Of a DNA stretch of 64,000 bases, positions 46,223 to 59,032 are shown piece after piece (positions within the stretch are counted from its first letter, which is position 1; each line of letters opens with the position of its first letter). Source of the DNA: Tubiluchus corallicola (taxonomy: Eukaryota; Priapulida; Priapulimorpha; Priapulimorphida; Tubiluchidae). A program made the translations under genes and the position numbers. The stretch covers positions 124,001 to 188,000 of the forward strand of contig JAQGDQ010000042.1 of NCBI GenBank assembly GCA_030141605.1. The letters run 5' to 3'. The notes below the pieces were generated by a model, which saw nothing but the letters and a program-made list of their open reading frames with translations, was not told where the DNA came from and made no database searches.

Positions 46223-49217
46223 TTAAAGACAATTGTATATTTGGAATGAATAAATCTATTCATCTAATCTAATCTAATCATAACGACTCATCGGTTTGAT
46301 GATAGCGATACTCTGTATTTGCAAGAAAAATTTAATACTAAGTAAAATAAAAATTGATTGGAAATTTCACAAATAGGCCTATATATGCAAAATGGCAGGC
46401 TTTGTCAAGATAACAATAGAGATAAACAAAACTTGCGTTGAAGTTGTACATTCTAGTTGTTCTGAAAACACGTTTTTCAAGAGTAATTAATTTGAAACTT
46501 AAAAATGCAACCTGCTAAAAATTATATTAAACCGTTGATTGTTGTACACATTATTCTACACTCTACACGTTTTACACAATTGGCAAATGAAACCAACGAT
46601 AATTTATAAAAAAATTATTTATAACGATATTTATGGATAAATCATGGTTCTAAATTATATGTAAATCATATGTATAATATAACACCCAGTATTGCTGAAA
46701 TTGTATTTCACTATTTTCGTAGTGTGTATGTGATACACAGAGGTTTATTACTGTTTTAGTTAATCCTCTAACTGTTTGTGATGTGTTTGCTTCAGTTTCC
46801 ATGCCTGTCAGAAAAATCACCACTATAGTTAAATATTATTAATGATATGGTATGCTATTTGAATGCAGTGAGGACACACCACATGGTTTCCATTTTAGTC
46901 ACTCTCGTGTTTTCTTTATTTTTAAATTTAATAAGTGTAATATCGGTATTTTTAATTTTGTGAAGATATTATGTTTTTGCAGTTTCAATGTCAAAATGTC
47001 TCCACTGAAGTCAAGACGTTCATATTATCAAGTTTATTATATTTTATTTTATTTTTATTGAAAATTCATTTGGTTTTGCTTTTTCAAGCTAGCAGTCCGC
47101 CATAATATCAAGATTTATTATAATTTCCAAAGAATATTGAGTTTAACTAGAATAATTAATTTCGTAAAGTATCGATCTTTTATTTGTAGAACGTTTACGA
47201 CTCACAATGTAAATTGTTAAATTAATGTTTGGATTTTCAGTAAACTAACTACTAGTTGATAATTTCTGAGACATTGTGCACGCAAATCTTTTAAGAGCTT
47301 ATTTTAGCATATAATTATATTATCAAACCTTATGAATACATTTTCGCACATTATGTTTGGCTTCACTTTGCAGCACGAAAATTTGTGACTCAGCAAAAAA
47401 ATTATTGCACTGTTTTATTTCAGCTGAAATGCGCGAATTGTAGTTATTTGTCAGGACAAATTTAACTGAATATGAAGACTGATGGAACGCACGTATTTGT
47501 GATGACGAAAACATTGACGACGATGACAATGACGGCAACAACGACCGTAACGGCAATTTAGAGTGATTATTAGTTGTGAATTTAAAAAATATCAATTTTT
47601 TCTGTTTATTTCACCTGATGATAAACCGCAGTGGCACTTTGAAACGTCGCATTGGGCCGTCTTACAGGCGTCTGGGCAAAGCAGTCCACTGAGGCCTCTA
47701 CAGCCGCACGACCACTCACAGGAATAAAATTGTAAATGGTCGACAAAATTAAACGTATATTTATTGCATTGGTACTTCCGACAAAATTAGTATTTAAACA
47801 TTAAATAACGTACAGCAAAGATTAATCAACACAAACGTTTCAGCAATATAACAGAAGCCTTGAAAAATCGTGAAATTTTAAGAAAGAAACAACAAAACCA
47901 TAACTTAAAATTCAAAAAGGGACGGCTGAGAAGAACAACACAAATAGAAAAAAAACAAAACTTGTTGACAATGCTTCAAACCTTAACAGAATCGACGACG
48001 CTCGGCAAGCAGACAGGAGAAGTGCATTCCACGACAAAAAACAGACAACTGACGATGTCACGTGTTCGTTCTTTCCACAGGAAACCACTGCTCAACCATT
48101 CGCAGGTAATGTTATGGGCTTCCTAGTTTAAAGTGGAGGTCATGACATTACCTGTAGGTTGGTTGGCCTGGTGCCTATGAAAAAAAATGTACAATGCACA
48201 TTCACTTGTTTAGCTCAATATAAATGATACTCAATTGGTAAACCACATAGACGGAGATGATTACACACAATAACAAATGTTCGTAGTTTAGAATAGTATG
48301 GTGTTTATTTATTTAATGACAGCCCCGATGCATAGATTAGTATAGGCACCTTATGCTCGTGGGCCACCGGGCAACTGCCAAATGTGCTCATGCGTTAAGA
48401 CAACATTAGTCGCGTTTTTTTTTTCTTATTTTCAATTGTATTTTTTGTTATTCAGTGAGGTACTAGCAATACACAGCGCAAAGTCGCAAAACGAAATGAT
48501 TTTACTGAATCAGTGTGCCGTTAATAAAAAGAAATAATCTTTGCAAATGACTATACTTCAGTCTTCAAATCATATCCTTCTCTGCAAAACACGCTACAAA
48601 CCCACTAACAAAACTTGCACTCAGGTAGGTGTATAAGAGTATCGAGTGATTTCACGGAAGGGCATAACGACATAACTGAAACAGAAAATAACCGGAACAA
48701 ACACATACCTGAAAAATTCTCACTGAAAGAACGAACTGCAAACTGCAAACAGTGGTCAAAACATATTGTGCTTCACTAAGCTTCCTCATTTACCTGGTAC
48801 CTCCAAAGTAATCATGTAGCAATTAAACGGACTTGCGGCCCCGCTGTTATAAGCATAAGGCTCTGACAGCAGTCCCCACTAAAACTAAACCAGCAGCAAT
48901 TAATAATTTCTGGTTTTTGAATTCAAGCAAACATAACTGCACGTAGAAAAACTGGTTTTAAAATATATGAAATTTACAGCATATTTGCATGCATCTAAAA
49001 TGTGCAACGACGGAAGGCGTAGACTGTGCAGTGACTTGGCAGATAACAGAAGATCCTAAATGTGCGCGACGTTTGTCATCTGTGCAAAATGCGAGTGGAC
49101 GAACAAACTCGTATTTATTTACTACAAGAGAGTTACCACATGCCATAAATTTCGGATTTGCGGCATTTGCCCTTGTCCGTACCTACCGTTACCACACATT
49201 TTGTATGCGTGTGTATA
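46223..49217. other. Region between the convergent GPCR and lectin-mucin genes
   Basis: Mostly AT-rich sequence. Bases 47620-47720 are locally GC-richer, repeat-like DNA with gatgataaaccgcagtggca, related to the 31-bp minisatellite at 51806. A basic open frame at 47860-48126 has no ATG and no motif. Further exons of the minus-strand lectin-mucin gene (for a membrane anchor) could lie here, but I could not find one with correct phase. Confidence 0.45.
46249..46254 (+). terminator. Polyadenylation signal AATAAA
   Basis: AATAAA begins 27 bases after the GPCR stop codon and is followed by a repeated ctaat stretch. It is close to the stop but plausible. Confidence 0.45.
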
Positions 49218-52200
49218 TTATGTTCTGGATCTATACAAACCTGTCTCTCTTGGTAGATGAGATGTTTGCTGCATTGGATCAGCTGTACTATGCACTGTTA
49301 CAGTAGCAACAAAACTGGATAGACCCGTAGCGGTTGCCGTGGTACTAGGGGATGACTCTTTTGAAACTGTTTGTGAAGCAGTTGCAGCTATATGAGTTTT
49401 TTCCGAGTTTGCCACTGTTTCATCCATTGGGGTCAGCGTTGAAAGATTCACTGATGGTGTATCTGCTGCAGGGAAATTAATTGCAGTAGATACGTTTAAG
49501 TTTTCATCTGTTGTAGTTACTTTTGATGAATCAATAGAAGTACTGATTATAGCAGATGTTGTTTCTGTTGACCCAGTAGACTCTAGTGGACTAGTAGACT
49601 CTAACGCAGCTTGTCCTTCATTTGTCGAATCCAATGTGGGTAAAAAAGATTCTGCTACAGTAGCGGTTGTGGGATTATTTGTGGCAGGAAAACTAATATT
49701 CTTTGAAGTTACTGTGCTTGATAGATTTGTTAACACCAACGACTCTTCTACTGTCTCTGTTGTAGATCTAGTAGATAAATGTAAATTTATTGTAACTTTT
49801 TCTGATTCTATCAACGATGAATCGGATTTAGTAGACGAATCTGTCGTAGTGTCAGATTTAACAGTCATTAATGTTTCTGAAACAAACGCATTCGCACTGG
49901 TTTTTGTAGTTACTGTTTCTGAAGATAAATTTATTGAGGCAAGTGAGAACAAACCAATGCCTCCTTCATTTGTTGATTTAGATGCAACGGAAGTAAGGAC
50001 TAAATCCTTTTCATAATTTGTTGAGTTGGAAACATTGTTGTGTGTTGGAGTCAGCTCTGTAGTTGCAGCATCGATTGGAATCACTGAAGATGAATCCATT
50101 CTTGTTAACGAATCTGCTGGAGTCGAAGCTTGACTTATGTTGGTATCAAAAGTAGGTGCACCTAATGGAGCCGTAACTTGCTTTGTATTAGTAGCAAATG
50201 TAGGTGAATAAGTTGCAGTCATAACTTCTTTTGCATTGGTGCCAAACGTAGGTGAGTCTGTTGCAGTCGTAATTTCTTTTGCATTGGTATCAAACGTATG
50301 TGAGTCTGTTGCAGTCATAACTTCTTTTGCATTGGTATCAAACGTAGGTGAGTCTGTTGCAGTCGTAATTTCTTTTGCATTGGTATCAAACGTATGTGAG
50401 TCTGTTGCAGTCATAATTTCTTTTGCATTGGTATCAAACGTAGGTGAGTCTGTTGCAGTCGTAACTTCTTTTGCATTGGTACTAAATGTAGGTGAGTCTG
50501 TTGCAGTCGTAACTTCTTTTGCATTGGTACCAAACGTAGGTGAGTCTGTTGCAGTCGTACCTTGTCTTGTGTTGGTACCAAATGTACGCGAATCTGTTAC
50601 CCTAAATTGTCTTGTGTTGGTACCAAAAACGTCTGTTGCATCATATGTGACACAATCAAGTCTAACTTTAGATGTGGGTGAAAACTTTATTGACTCGTTT
50701 GTTGCAGCTGAAAAAATATCCGTCACAGTTTCTGTCGCCATTATCGTTCTGTTGTCCGATGACTGGTCAGATGTCACGTTGTCCATTTGATGTGACAATG
50801 TTGCATATGTGCTGATAGCTGTACTTGATGCATTTGTAGCCGTACTATTTACATTTCTAACTAGGCAAGGTACATTTGTAGTTGTACTAAGCTCATCTGT
50901 TGTCACTTTTCCTGCAGATGTTGTAAGCATCGTTGAATTAAACACAGGATCTGATGCATCCATTGATGATTCCGATACAAAATCAGTATATGACAATGTG
51001 TCCGAAGCGTTTGTGGTCGACGTCTCCTCCACTGTGCTAATAAATTCTGGTTCAAGACTGAGCGCTAAAATGCACAAAAGTATTTAGTTACTTTTTGTGA
51101 TAGATCACCTGTTTGTACGTTTGCATATCTACCTTTGCTTGCCACACAGACTTCTAACTGATTCTCTCTTTAATCAATATTTATTTATTTTTCAGCTGTA
51201 TGATGATCTTACATTATGTTTTTATTAGAGTTAGAACTCGCGTCATGAAGAAAGGCAATAAAAACAAGAATGGGTTATAACGCAAATGTAATTCTTAATG
51301 TCAAAAATATGGGCAATTAATAAAAAAATCAGACAATTAAGAAAAAGAGAGGCCACCACTGCGAAAGATTTATAAAAGGAAAGAAAATCACATAAAATTA
51401 ATAAACGTTAATTTATGGATTTTTTTTATATTATTAATAAACACAAAAATGTGACAGTTAAAAAAGGGTGTAATTAAAAAGAAAAAACACTGCGAATGGG
51501 TTATAACGCAAATGTAATTCTTAATGTCAAAAATATGGGCAATTAATAAAAAAATCAGACAATTAAGAAAAAGAGAGGCCACCACTGCGAAAGATTTATA
51601 AAAGGAAAGAAAATCACATAAAATTAATAAACGTTAATTTATGGATTTTTTTTATATTATTAATAAACACAAAAATGTGACAGTTAAAAAAGGGTGTAAT
51701 TAAAAAGAAAAAACACTGCGACATAATAACTAAACCCAAAAGAGAAAATACAAAAAAGTACTTAATAATTTGATGCGATTTTCCCCCTTTTTAAATGTGT
51801 CACCTAATGATAAATCTCAGTGATGAAGTGATTGTGATGATACACCTCAGCAGCGAAGTGATTTATAATGATAAACCACAGTGGTGAAATGATTTATGAT
51901 GATTAACCACAGTGGTGAAGTGATTTATGATGATAAACCTCAGTGATGAAGTGATTTGTGATGGTAAAACTCTGTAATGAAGTGATTTATGATGATAAAC
52001 TACAGTGGTGAAGGGATTTAATGATGAAAAATCACAGTGGTACAGTGGTAAAGTGATTTTGCGATGATAAAACATGTGTACTCTCTTCTTAATTGTGGGA
52101 TTTTCATTAAAGGAACAGGTAATTTTACAATACACATTAGTCAATGCTAAAACATTAACATTACTATTAAAACATACCAGGCATTTCACAGAGGTAAAAA

Positions 52201-55072
52201 TCTGCAGATTTGTCAGAACAGTCCCTGTCCCGGTATTCAACTCTCTCGTGCGATACGTAGAAATATAGACAGTCTTTTCCATCAATTTCATGAGGATATG
52301 GTGCAATCTCCTCTCCAGTTGTTCGCCAAAACCATGTTCCATTTATTTCATGTCCACTCAACGTGATGTAACGACCTCCAGCTTTATGAAATAGTAATTG
52401 CTTTTCCAATTAAGATTATGATATTATAATCTTAATATATAAAGCCACAAATTATTGTGAGTGGTGTTACACCGCACTAAGGCAATCAAAGGAGGCTTAC
52501 TAAACTGGATTTGTACCACAAAGTTTAAACAATACTCATCTTGTTTAAGTAATATTAGCAACATATCAGTAGTTCTCGCTGGCTCTATTCCTAACCCAAT
52601 TTTTCCTTTTTTTCGATTTAGTCACAAGTTAAGTAAAAGCCAAAGTCGAATGTAGTCTACATACAATAGTCTGTCGCCTAAAATAACTGAAAGCAGAGAA
52701 AAGGAGGCGTCTATGCACGACTGTTTACATTACCGAAAAGATACAAGACGCGTTGTGGGTTTTCTTAATGTATTTTGCATATGTAATGACTTTATCCACT
52801 TGTACTTCTGTTTACATTACATATGGACTTGGACTCAATTTCCATGTCATTAATAACACATTACCGGGACTCGCGTGTGGAATAAAAGGTACTTGGTCAG
52901 GGTAGCAGAGGTTTAGGGAAAACCCTATACGGGTGCGTGATCCGTTCATATGACAAACTAAATGCGGGTACCGACTATGCACATCTGAAAGACTGAAACC
53001 CCATGCAGGATATATTCGCAGAAGGCCCAGTATACCCAAAGTGGCCTTTCTAGCCATTTGGCTCTTTACGTTAGTTCCTGATCTAAAATGTCCACAATGG
53101 ATAGAGTATTTTTTATCTAGTGCAAACACCGTTATGACCCCCAGGTAAAAATAAAATGCCTTCATGCACTAATGCATTACCTCTATGCTCTTTTTTTAGC
53201 CAGTCGTGTACGGTGTCATACTGACCAGGAGTCTCCAGATCTGCTAAATGAACCTCATGTCCAATTTTACTGCACTCTACCATTGCCTTTAGTTGGCTTT
53301 TTGAACCTTGATACATCTTGTAACACAAAGCCGTTTCATTTGACCCTGCTGTCGGTATATGTGGAAACCAGTGGTCTGGACAACCTACAAAATTGTGACA
53401 TTTTATAGTATCAAACTAAAACAGCAAATACCTGGCAATGCACCTTGTGTGTTACACGACCACTAAACATAGAAAATAATTCTTAATACTAGGCGTTATC
53501 AACTGTTTTTCACTTTCTTAAACAATTACTGATCAGTTATACATTTTATACATAGTTAGATATCTTAGAAGGCGTTTTTATCTTGCACTAGATGATTCGA
53601 GAATACCTGCAAATGTTTGCGAAGTTACTTCTGGAGTAGGTATGGATGTTGCTATTGATATTGGTGTTGACGATGTTTCTGTTGTTGCGTTTGTTGAAGT
53701 AACGGTTGTTTCTTCAGTTAGATTCGACGGCCATTGGTAAGTACTTGTTCTTAAAGGCGGTATCCAAATAATGACGAAGTACAAAGTAAGAACCTGAAAA
53801 TTCAAACAAAACAAAACAAAGCTACTTGTGATGATCGGTTATACCACCCATCATTGTCGCAACACCTATTTTGATATATCTTTCGTATGTTGTTGCGTGC
53901 GCATAAATAATGATCTAAGTACCTGATTGATTTATTGCACTGTTTATTTAAACTTATATTACATTGTGTGTTTTTGTAAGATTTTGACACCAGATGGCTC
54001 TGGCCGCTTATTTCTCTGCTTACCTGTAATTAGGTTACCTCAAAATTCGAATACCAAATGGCTTCAACCTGTTTTGGGATCTTACTACAGAGTTTGTGTT
54101 TTACACTAGTTATGTTCTGACTGTCGAGGTTACAGGGTGGTGGAGTTTTGCTGGTTAGTCCACATCCTGAGGTTATTTTATATGGCTGTACACCAAGTTT
54201 GGTGTAAACCTGTTTTTAATGGTACTCGTATGCAGTGAGATGATTTGTCACAAAGACAATGGTTTTGTCTACTTTAGTTTATTCGTTGTTTGCTGTGATG
54301 GCACTGTCTTGACATTCCAAGAAGCAAGTGTTTGGTAATCATATTTCCACCTGGAGAATAGGACTCAAATTCTCGCTCAATAGTAGTGGAAAACCAGTCG
54401 AGGACCAGTTCTACCTGGACCAATGGTCTGTCTGTTCGTCTGAACTAAAGGTTCTGTTTGTCACCCTGCAAAAGGACGACATCTGGCTTTATCACTGGAA
54501 GGCTGAGGCAACCAGGTACGAGTTCAATTGCCGGATTGCTGGAGCAGTTTTAAAGCGTGGTCCATGCAGAGGCTGAATTGGTGACCATTGGCAAAGAGTT
54601 GCTGGCAAGGACGTGGCTGACTGCTGGAGATGAAAAGCCGATGCGGTATGGTTGGAGACTAAAGAGCGTGGTTGATAGATCCGGAAGCCTGATGAGAGAC
54701 AGAAGCGTAGCTGGCCAACGTTACTTTTGGGGGAATTAGGTATTGTTGGAAATTGTTATCAATTTAATTTGCTATTGTTGTTTCACTGATTAAATTCTAA
54801 ATCTAAATATTAGCTTTTAGTTCCGTTCTCGTTCTGATTAAATAATTTGCACGTGCACACAAGTGTTTCACCAGTGACACGGATTCACGTAGTCTACACA
54901 AATGAATGATTATCCTGTAGATTTAGCATATAAAAGTGACGGAAACGCTCGAGAACCCTGAACACAGTACTCTGATTTCTTAACGTCCTGACTTAGTTAT
55001 TACACGGCGTCACACTACTAATACAATTTCGAAACTGCAAATTATACACTTTACACGATGTAATTTAATTCA

Positions 55073-55112
<40 letters not shown>

Positions 55113-57684
55113 CGTTAATTCCATTATTAATAATAAGGGCAAGCAGGCATTTCCAGACGAATTCAGTATTCTTCTTGATAAGTTTAAATACTATGGTCTC
55201 ACAGAGAGATCTATCTTACTATTTATCAAGTAGAAAACAGTTTGTCGAATTTAAAAATTGTCAGTCTAATCTAGGAGTACTTACTGCAGGTGTACCCCAA
55301 GGATCTGTCCTGGGTCCACTTTTATTTCTAATTTACTTTAACGATATTGTTACCATTAGTTCATTATTTCATGCTATATTATACGCCGACGACACTTCAT
55401 TCATTGGAAATTTATACTCCTTTGGTTCTCACTCCTATGATATATCTGTTGGACTTAATAATGAAATAAAGAAAATAAATGAATGGCTCAAATCCAACAA
55501 ACTTTCGCTGAATATTGAAAAAACCGAATTCATGTTATTTCGCAGTCATCATAACAAAAATGCCCTCACCTTGAATTTAAACATGGATCTAATCTATAGC
55601 AAGTATCATCCCTCTCTTTTCTAGGCCTTACCATAGATGAACACCTCTCTTGGTCCAATCATATTCAATTAATCGCCTCTAAAATATCACGTTCCGTTGC
55701 TTAATGAGCAAACTAAAATACATGATTCCCCAATCGATTTTACTAATTTTGAACATTCACTAGTAATGTCTCGTGTGTCTTATCTATTACTGAACTGGAG
55801 CCAATCAGCAAACTGGGACAACAAGAGAATGTCCAAGCTTCAAGAAAGAGCAATTAGAATAATGGACTAGCTCCACACCTCAGTCATACCGAACCTCTTT
55901 TCCGCCAATTTAAAGTGCCGAAGCTTGAACATTTACTTGCTCTCACCCTACAAGAACTAGTGAAACTATATGTCCACCTAACTTATACTACCTTGCATTG
56001 TTTATTTGGCATTGTGATTTCTTTATAATACCAGTTGAAAATATTCACACTGCTCAGCAGCTATTTCTTCTAGAAAAAATGATTTTAGGAACTGTTTATT
56101 TTTACATTTTGTGAATCATGAACTCTAGAAAAGTTAACAGCAAACAGTACGGCTATCCTTTTAAGCTACCAGATAATTAATTGCCAACAGTTGAAAATGT
56201 TCTACAGCATTATCAATTCAAGATGGAGGCCCAGTCAGAGAAGGATCCAGGACACAGATTTGTTGCATAGCAGAAGAGATTGTAGCACAAGGTGTATTCA
56301 CTGTATATGTTTTTGATGAGATAAGAGATTACTTGCTAAAGAAAATCGTCTTCTTTCACCACCTCAAAGTTACATGATGCAATGGGACTAATGGAAACAC
56401 TGGAAAAACAGAATAGACATACGTTTACTATAAGCAGGCCAGTTCAATGGTCAGTTTGCATGCAACACGTGAACAAGTTATTGCCGAGACACCTTTAACC
56501 TTAAGTAAACTCTCATTTCATCAAAAACTACCAAGGAGGCACATATGGTGGAATCCAGTGCGGGTCAGAAGACCTCTATCTTGCATGGTTTGAGGAACTT
56601 GTTTGGTCAGTTGTTGTATCAAAGTTGATTTTACCATCCATCTCAAGCATAGTTTTTGTGGACGTGAAGGCTTTGTTTTATTATTTTCAGGCACTTTGTC
56701 CAGCCCATATGGAATCTTATGCAACTCTGTCATAATCCTTTTAATAGTGCCTTTAAGTATTATTGTGGCAATTGATGTTATTGCATATATAACAAATACA
56801 CATTGTGCTACAATCTCTTTTGCTATGCAACAAATCTGTGTCCTTTATCCTTCTCTGACTGGGCCTCCATCTTGAATTGATAATGCTGTAGAACATTTTC
56901 AACTGTTGGCAACTAATTCTGGTAGCTTAGAATGATAGCCGTACTGTTTGCTGTTAACTTTTCTATAGTTCACAAAATGTAAAAATAAACAGTTCCTAAA
57001 ATCATTTTTTCTAGAAAAAATAGCTATTGAGCAGTGTGAATATTTTCAATATTATATTATATTATATATATATACCAACTGATATTATAAAGAAATCACA
57101 ATGCCAAATAAACAATGCAAGGTAGTGCTATTGTTGTTTAGAACAAATTGGGGCTTACATTCTAATGTAGCAGCTAGAAAAATCCATAAAGGGGTAATTT
57201 TAAAAGCATTAGTTAAGATATGGCGATGTATGTATAAAATACGCACATTTTTAAATGTCGCAGATACAACTTCCTAACATGCAAAACTGTCACAGTTCTA
57301 TGTGCGATAACTATTAATCATTGCAAACTACTGGTGAAAATTGCTATGTCAGTGGAGTGGATATAATAGCTTTTAAGATTCGTCAAATTACTACACAAAT
57401 GAGCATAATTCAGAAATCTTAAGATGAGTGGAGACACGTGTTTTCATAGCTTAATCTAACTGAAAATTTACCCATGTTAGTATCTCATTAAACCTCCAAA
57501 GTAGGAAAAGTCATAAAAAGATTGGATAAAAAAAGTTATTTTCACCACATCCTAATATACATACATATATATATTGTATAGTTGTTACTGAAAAATCTGT
57601 TACCTTAAAGGTGTTAGTCAAAGTTTCCAGTGAAGTCATGCTTGAGAACTGTTGCACGGTCGTAGGATGTCTATCATCCATCAT
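49218..57684 (-). CDS. C-type lectin domain protein with mucin-like repeat region
   Basis: Minus-strand exons in phase: 57684-57604, 53793-53607, 53384-53181, 52381-52178 and 51064-49218, about 840 residues. Exon 1 (MMDDRHPTTVQQF...) is the least certain; exon 2 begins with a hydrophobic run (VLTLYFVIIWIPPL), a signal sequence or signal anchor, then a Thr/Ser-rich stretch with N-glycosylation sites. Exons 3 and 4 form a C-type lectin fold: GCPDHWFPH, CYKMYQGSKSQLKAMVECSK, NGTWFWRTTGEEI, DCLYFYVSH, RDCSDKSADFYLCE. The usual EPN/QPD and WND calcium-sugar motifs are not recognisable, so sugar binding is doubtful. Exon 5 codes about 615 Ser/Thr-rich residues with 16-residue repeats and many NxS/T sites, a mucin-like stalk. 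It ends at a stop at 49218, or may splice at ACAG|GTTTGT near 49240 to an unseen exon. Role inferred: secreted or surface recognition glycoprotein. Confidence 0.75.
50133..50640 (-). repeat. 48-bp coding tandem repeat (16 residues)
   Basis: About ten to eleven copies of a 48-base unit encode TFDTNAKEVTTATDSP-like peptides in the mucin exon. The central copies are nearly identical and the edge copies diverge. Every copy supplies many Ser/Thr for O-glycosylation. The antisense strand also stays open as a by-product. Confidence 0.9.
51271..51722. repeat. Near-perfect 226-bp tandem duplication
   Basis: Bases 51271-51496 and 51497-51722 are the same 226-base AT-rich unit, starting tgggttataacgcaaatgta and ending gaaaaaacactgcga. 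I saw no difference apart from the last bases. It lies in the intron before the mucin exon. Confidence 0.9.
51806..52075. repeat. 31-bp minisatellite
   Basis: About eight or nine imperfect head-to-tail copies of tgatgataaaccacagtggt gaagtgattta. It lies between the lectin exon 4 and the mucin exon. Confidence 0.85.
55076..55108. repeat. TA dinucleotide microsatellite
   Basis: A run of about 16 TA units. Confidence 0.9.
55139..55980 (+). pseudogene. Non-LTR retrotransposon reverse transcriptase fragment
   Basis: The frame 55175-55624 carries the classic finger/palm blocks: GVPQGSVLGPLLFLIYFNDI, the catalytic YADD box (AILYADDTSFIG) and LKSNKLSLNIEKTEFMLF. A +1-type frame change follows: from about 55625 another frame reads LTIDEHLSWSNHIQLIASKIS, typical of the next block in jockey/CR1 LINEs, then stops interrupt it. 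Later pieces (LFRQFKVPKLEHLLALTLQE) also match LINE C-terminal style. It is truncated at both ends and dead. Insertion is in the lectin-mucin intron. Confidence 0.85.
55987..57126. mobile_element. Foldback transposon with inverted repeats of about 320 bp
   Basis: The left arm, about 55987-56310, runs from actaccttgcattgtttatt to gcacaaggtgtattc. The right arm, about 56797-57126, is its inverse at roughly 90-95% identity, ending aacaatgcaaggtagt. The middle 490 bases contain a 70-codon minus-strand frame (56733-56521) without a recognised transposase motif. Long arms and little coding sequence fit a foldback or MULE-like non-autonomous element. No clear target duplication was found. Confidence 0.8.
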
Positions 57685-58992
57685 CTCCTGCGAATAATCT
57701 TGGAGCAGTAACGTACCTAGTTACCAATCTTGTAATCAATAACAATTGATTTTCTAATTAATCAGATATACTACTTTAAACAAAGTTTCGCACATTTTTG
57801 TGTAAACTAGATCGCTTACAGGCATAGTTCAAGTTTACCCAGCAGTTTGTGCCAATTTTGTGCGCATGGTATCATAGCGACTTATTAATCATTAAATTAG
57901 CAACGATCAACTTGCAAAGCAAATGTTTATCTTGAACGTTGGAACTGTTCATTGCAAATGAATGAGTACTGATGAATGTGCTTGAAACATTGAAGTGTTT
58001 CCCAATTTTGAGAATTCAGTTATTCAGCAACTTCAATATTAGGACTTGGTAGGGTAAAAATGTCAAGGCGGTCGCAATTTTTATGACATCATACAATAAG
58101 TCATCAAACACATTGTTTTTCAACCATCCTAGTTGCACAAATTTATAGGTAGTATCTAATGAGTAGCGTTTAAACGAAGTTACCACATTTTAATTTGATA
58201 TATTTCACTCTGTGTTAAAGTCGTCGTTTTGTTTTCTGATGTTATTATCAGGACAGAGATCAAAACAGAACAGTTATAGGCTGTTTAACAGTACGATATT
58301 TTTTGTGCAGAGAAGGCAGATAAAAGGTGCAACAATGGTCATATATGCTAACAAACATTTTGGAATACTGAACTGCTGGTGGCATCTCGCCACCTGGGGT
58401 GGTTCGTGCCTGCAGGTTCGGAGGCGGAGCAGCTTAATAATGATTTCCACATAATCACAATTAAACAAAACTGAATTAAATAACGCTGAAGATTTAACTG
58501 GAAAGAGATTTAAATATTCAAGGCTTAAACTAACTATGACAAGATTTTAAACAAATTAAAGAAAACCAGAACAAAGAAATAAAGCCTCCCTTTATAACCT
58601 AGCGCAAACTAGTGTATATGTCAGAAATAGAGCCAAAATAAAACCTGATTGGTTGAAAGCAAAAAGGTGTGAGGATTTAGCCAATAAGAACCGAAATATT
58701 TGTAGAAGAATAATTTAGAAGACTTATGTTTGAACTACTGGTATTTTTAGGGGTGACCAGCAACACTAGTTTGGTAACCATGCGATACTTTCGAATAAAG
58801 GTAGAGGTTGTGCAGAGTGGGCCGCCCAAGCGCCTGCGCTACAATACGTTACGCGTTATCCACCTGCGGAATGGCTGCGTATAGAATAACGCATAACGCA
58901 CGATTATAACGGATGCACAAAAGCATTATAAGTCGGTTTCATATATATATAAATCGGTGTAAGTGACGTTTACCTAGCATCCGGAACGCATA

Positions 58993-59032
<40 letters not shown>

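Larger units (their letters stand above)
53794..57603. other. Large intron of the lectin-mucin gene filled with mobile DNA
   Basis: Contains a GC-richer stretch at 54130-54740 with two overlapping plus frames of unknown type (54328-54576 and 54557-54739), a TA microsatellite (55076-55108), a LINE reverse-transcriptase fragment (55139-55980) and a foldback transposon (55987-57126). Confidence 0.55.

Noticed and set aside
47860-48126. 88-codon Lys/Arg/Gln-rich frame
   Set aside because: No ATG start, low-complexity composition, no splice context or family motif.
49636-50016. 126-codon plus-strand frame
   Set aside because: Antisense shadow of the Ser/Thr-rich exon.
50133-50640. CRISPR-like array of 48-bp repeats
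   Set aside because: Repeats are contiguous without unique spacers, code in frame for protein, and the genome is eukaryotic.
50236-50790. 184-codon plus-strand open frame of VVISFALVSNV-type repeats
   Set aside because: It is the antisense of the 48-bp mucin repeats; periodic sequence keeps several frames open. The minus frame has splice sites and lectin exons in phase.
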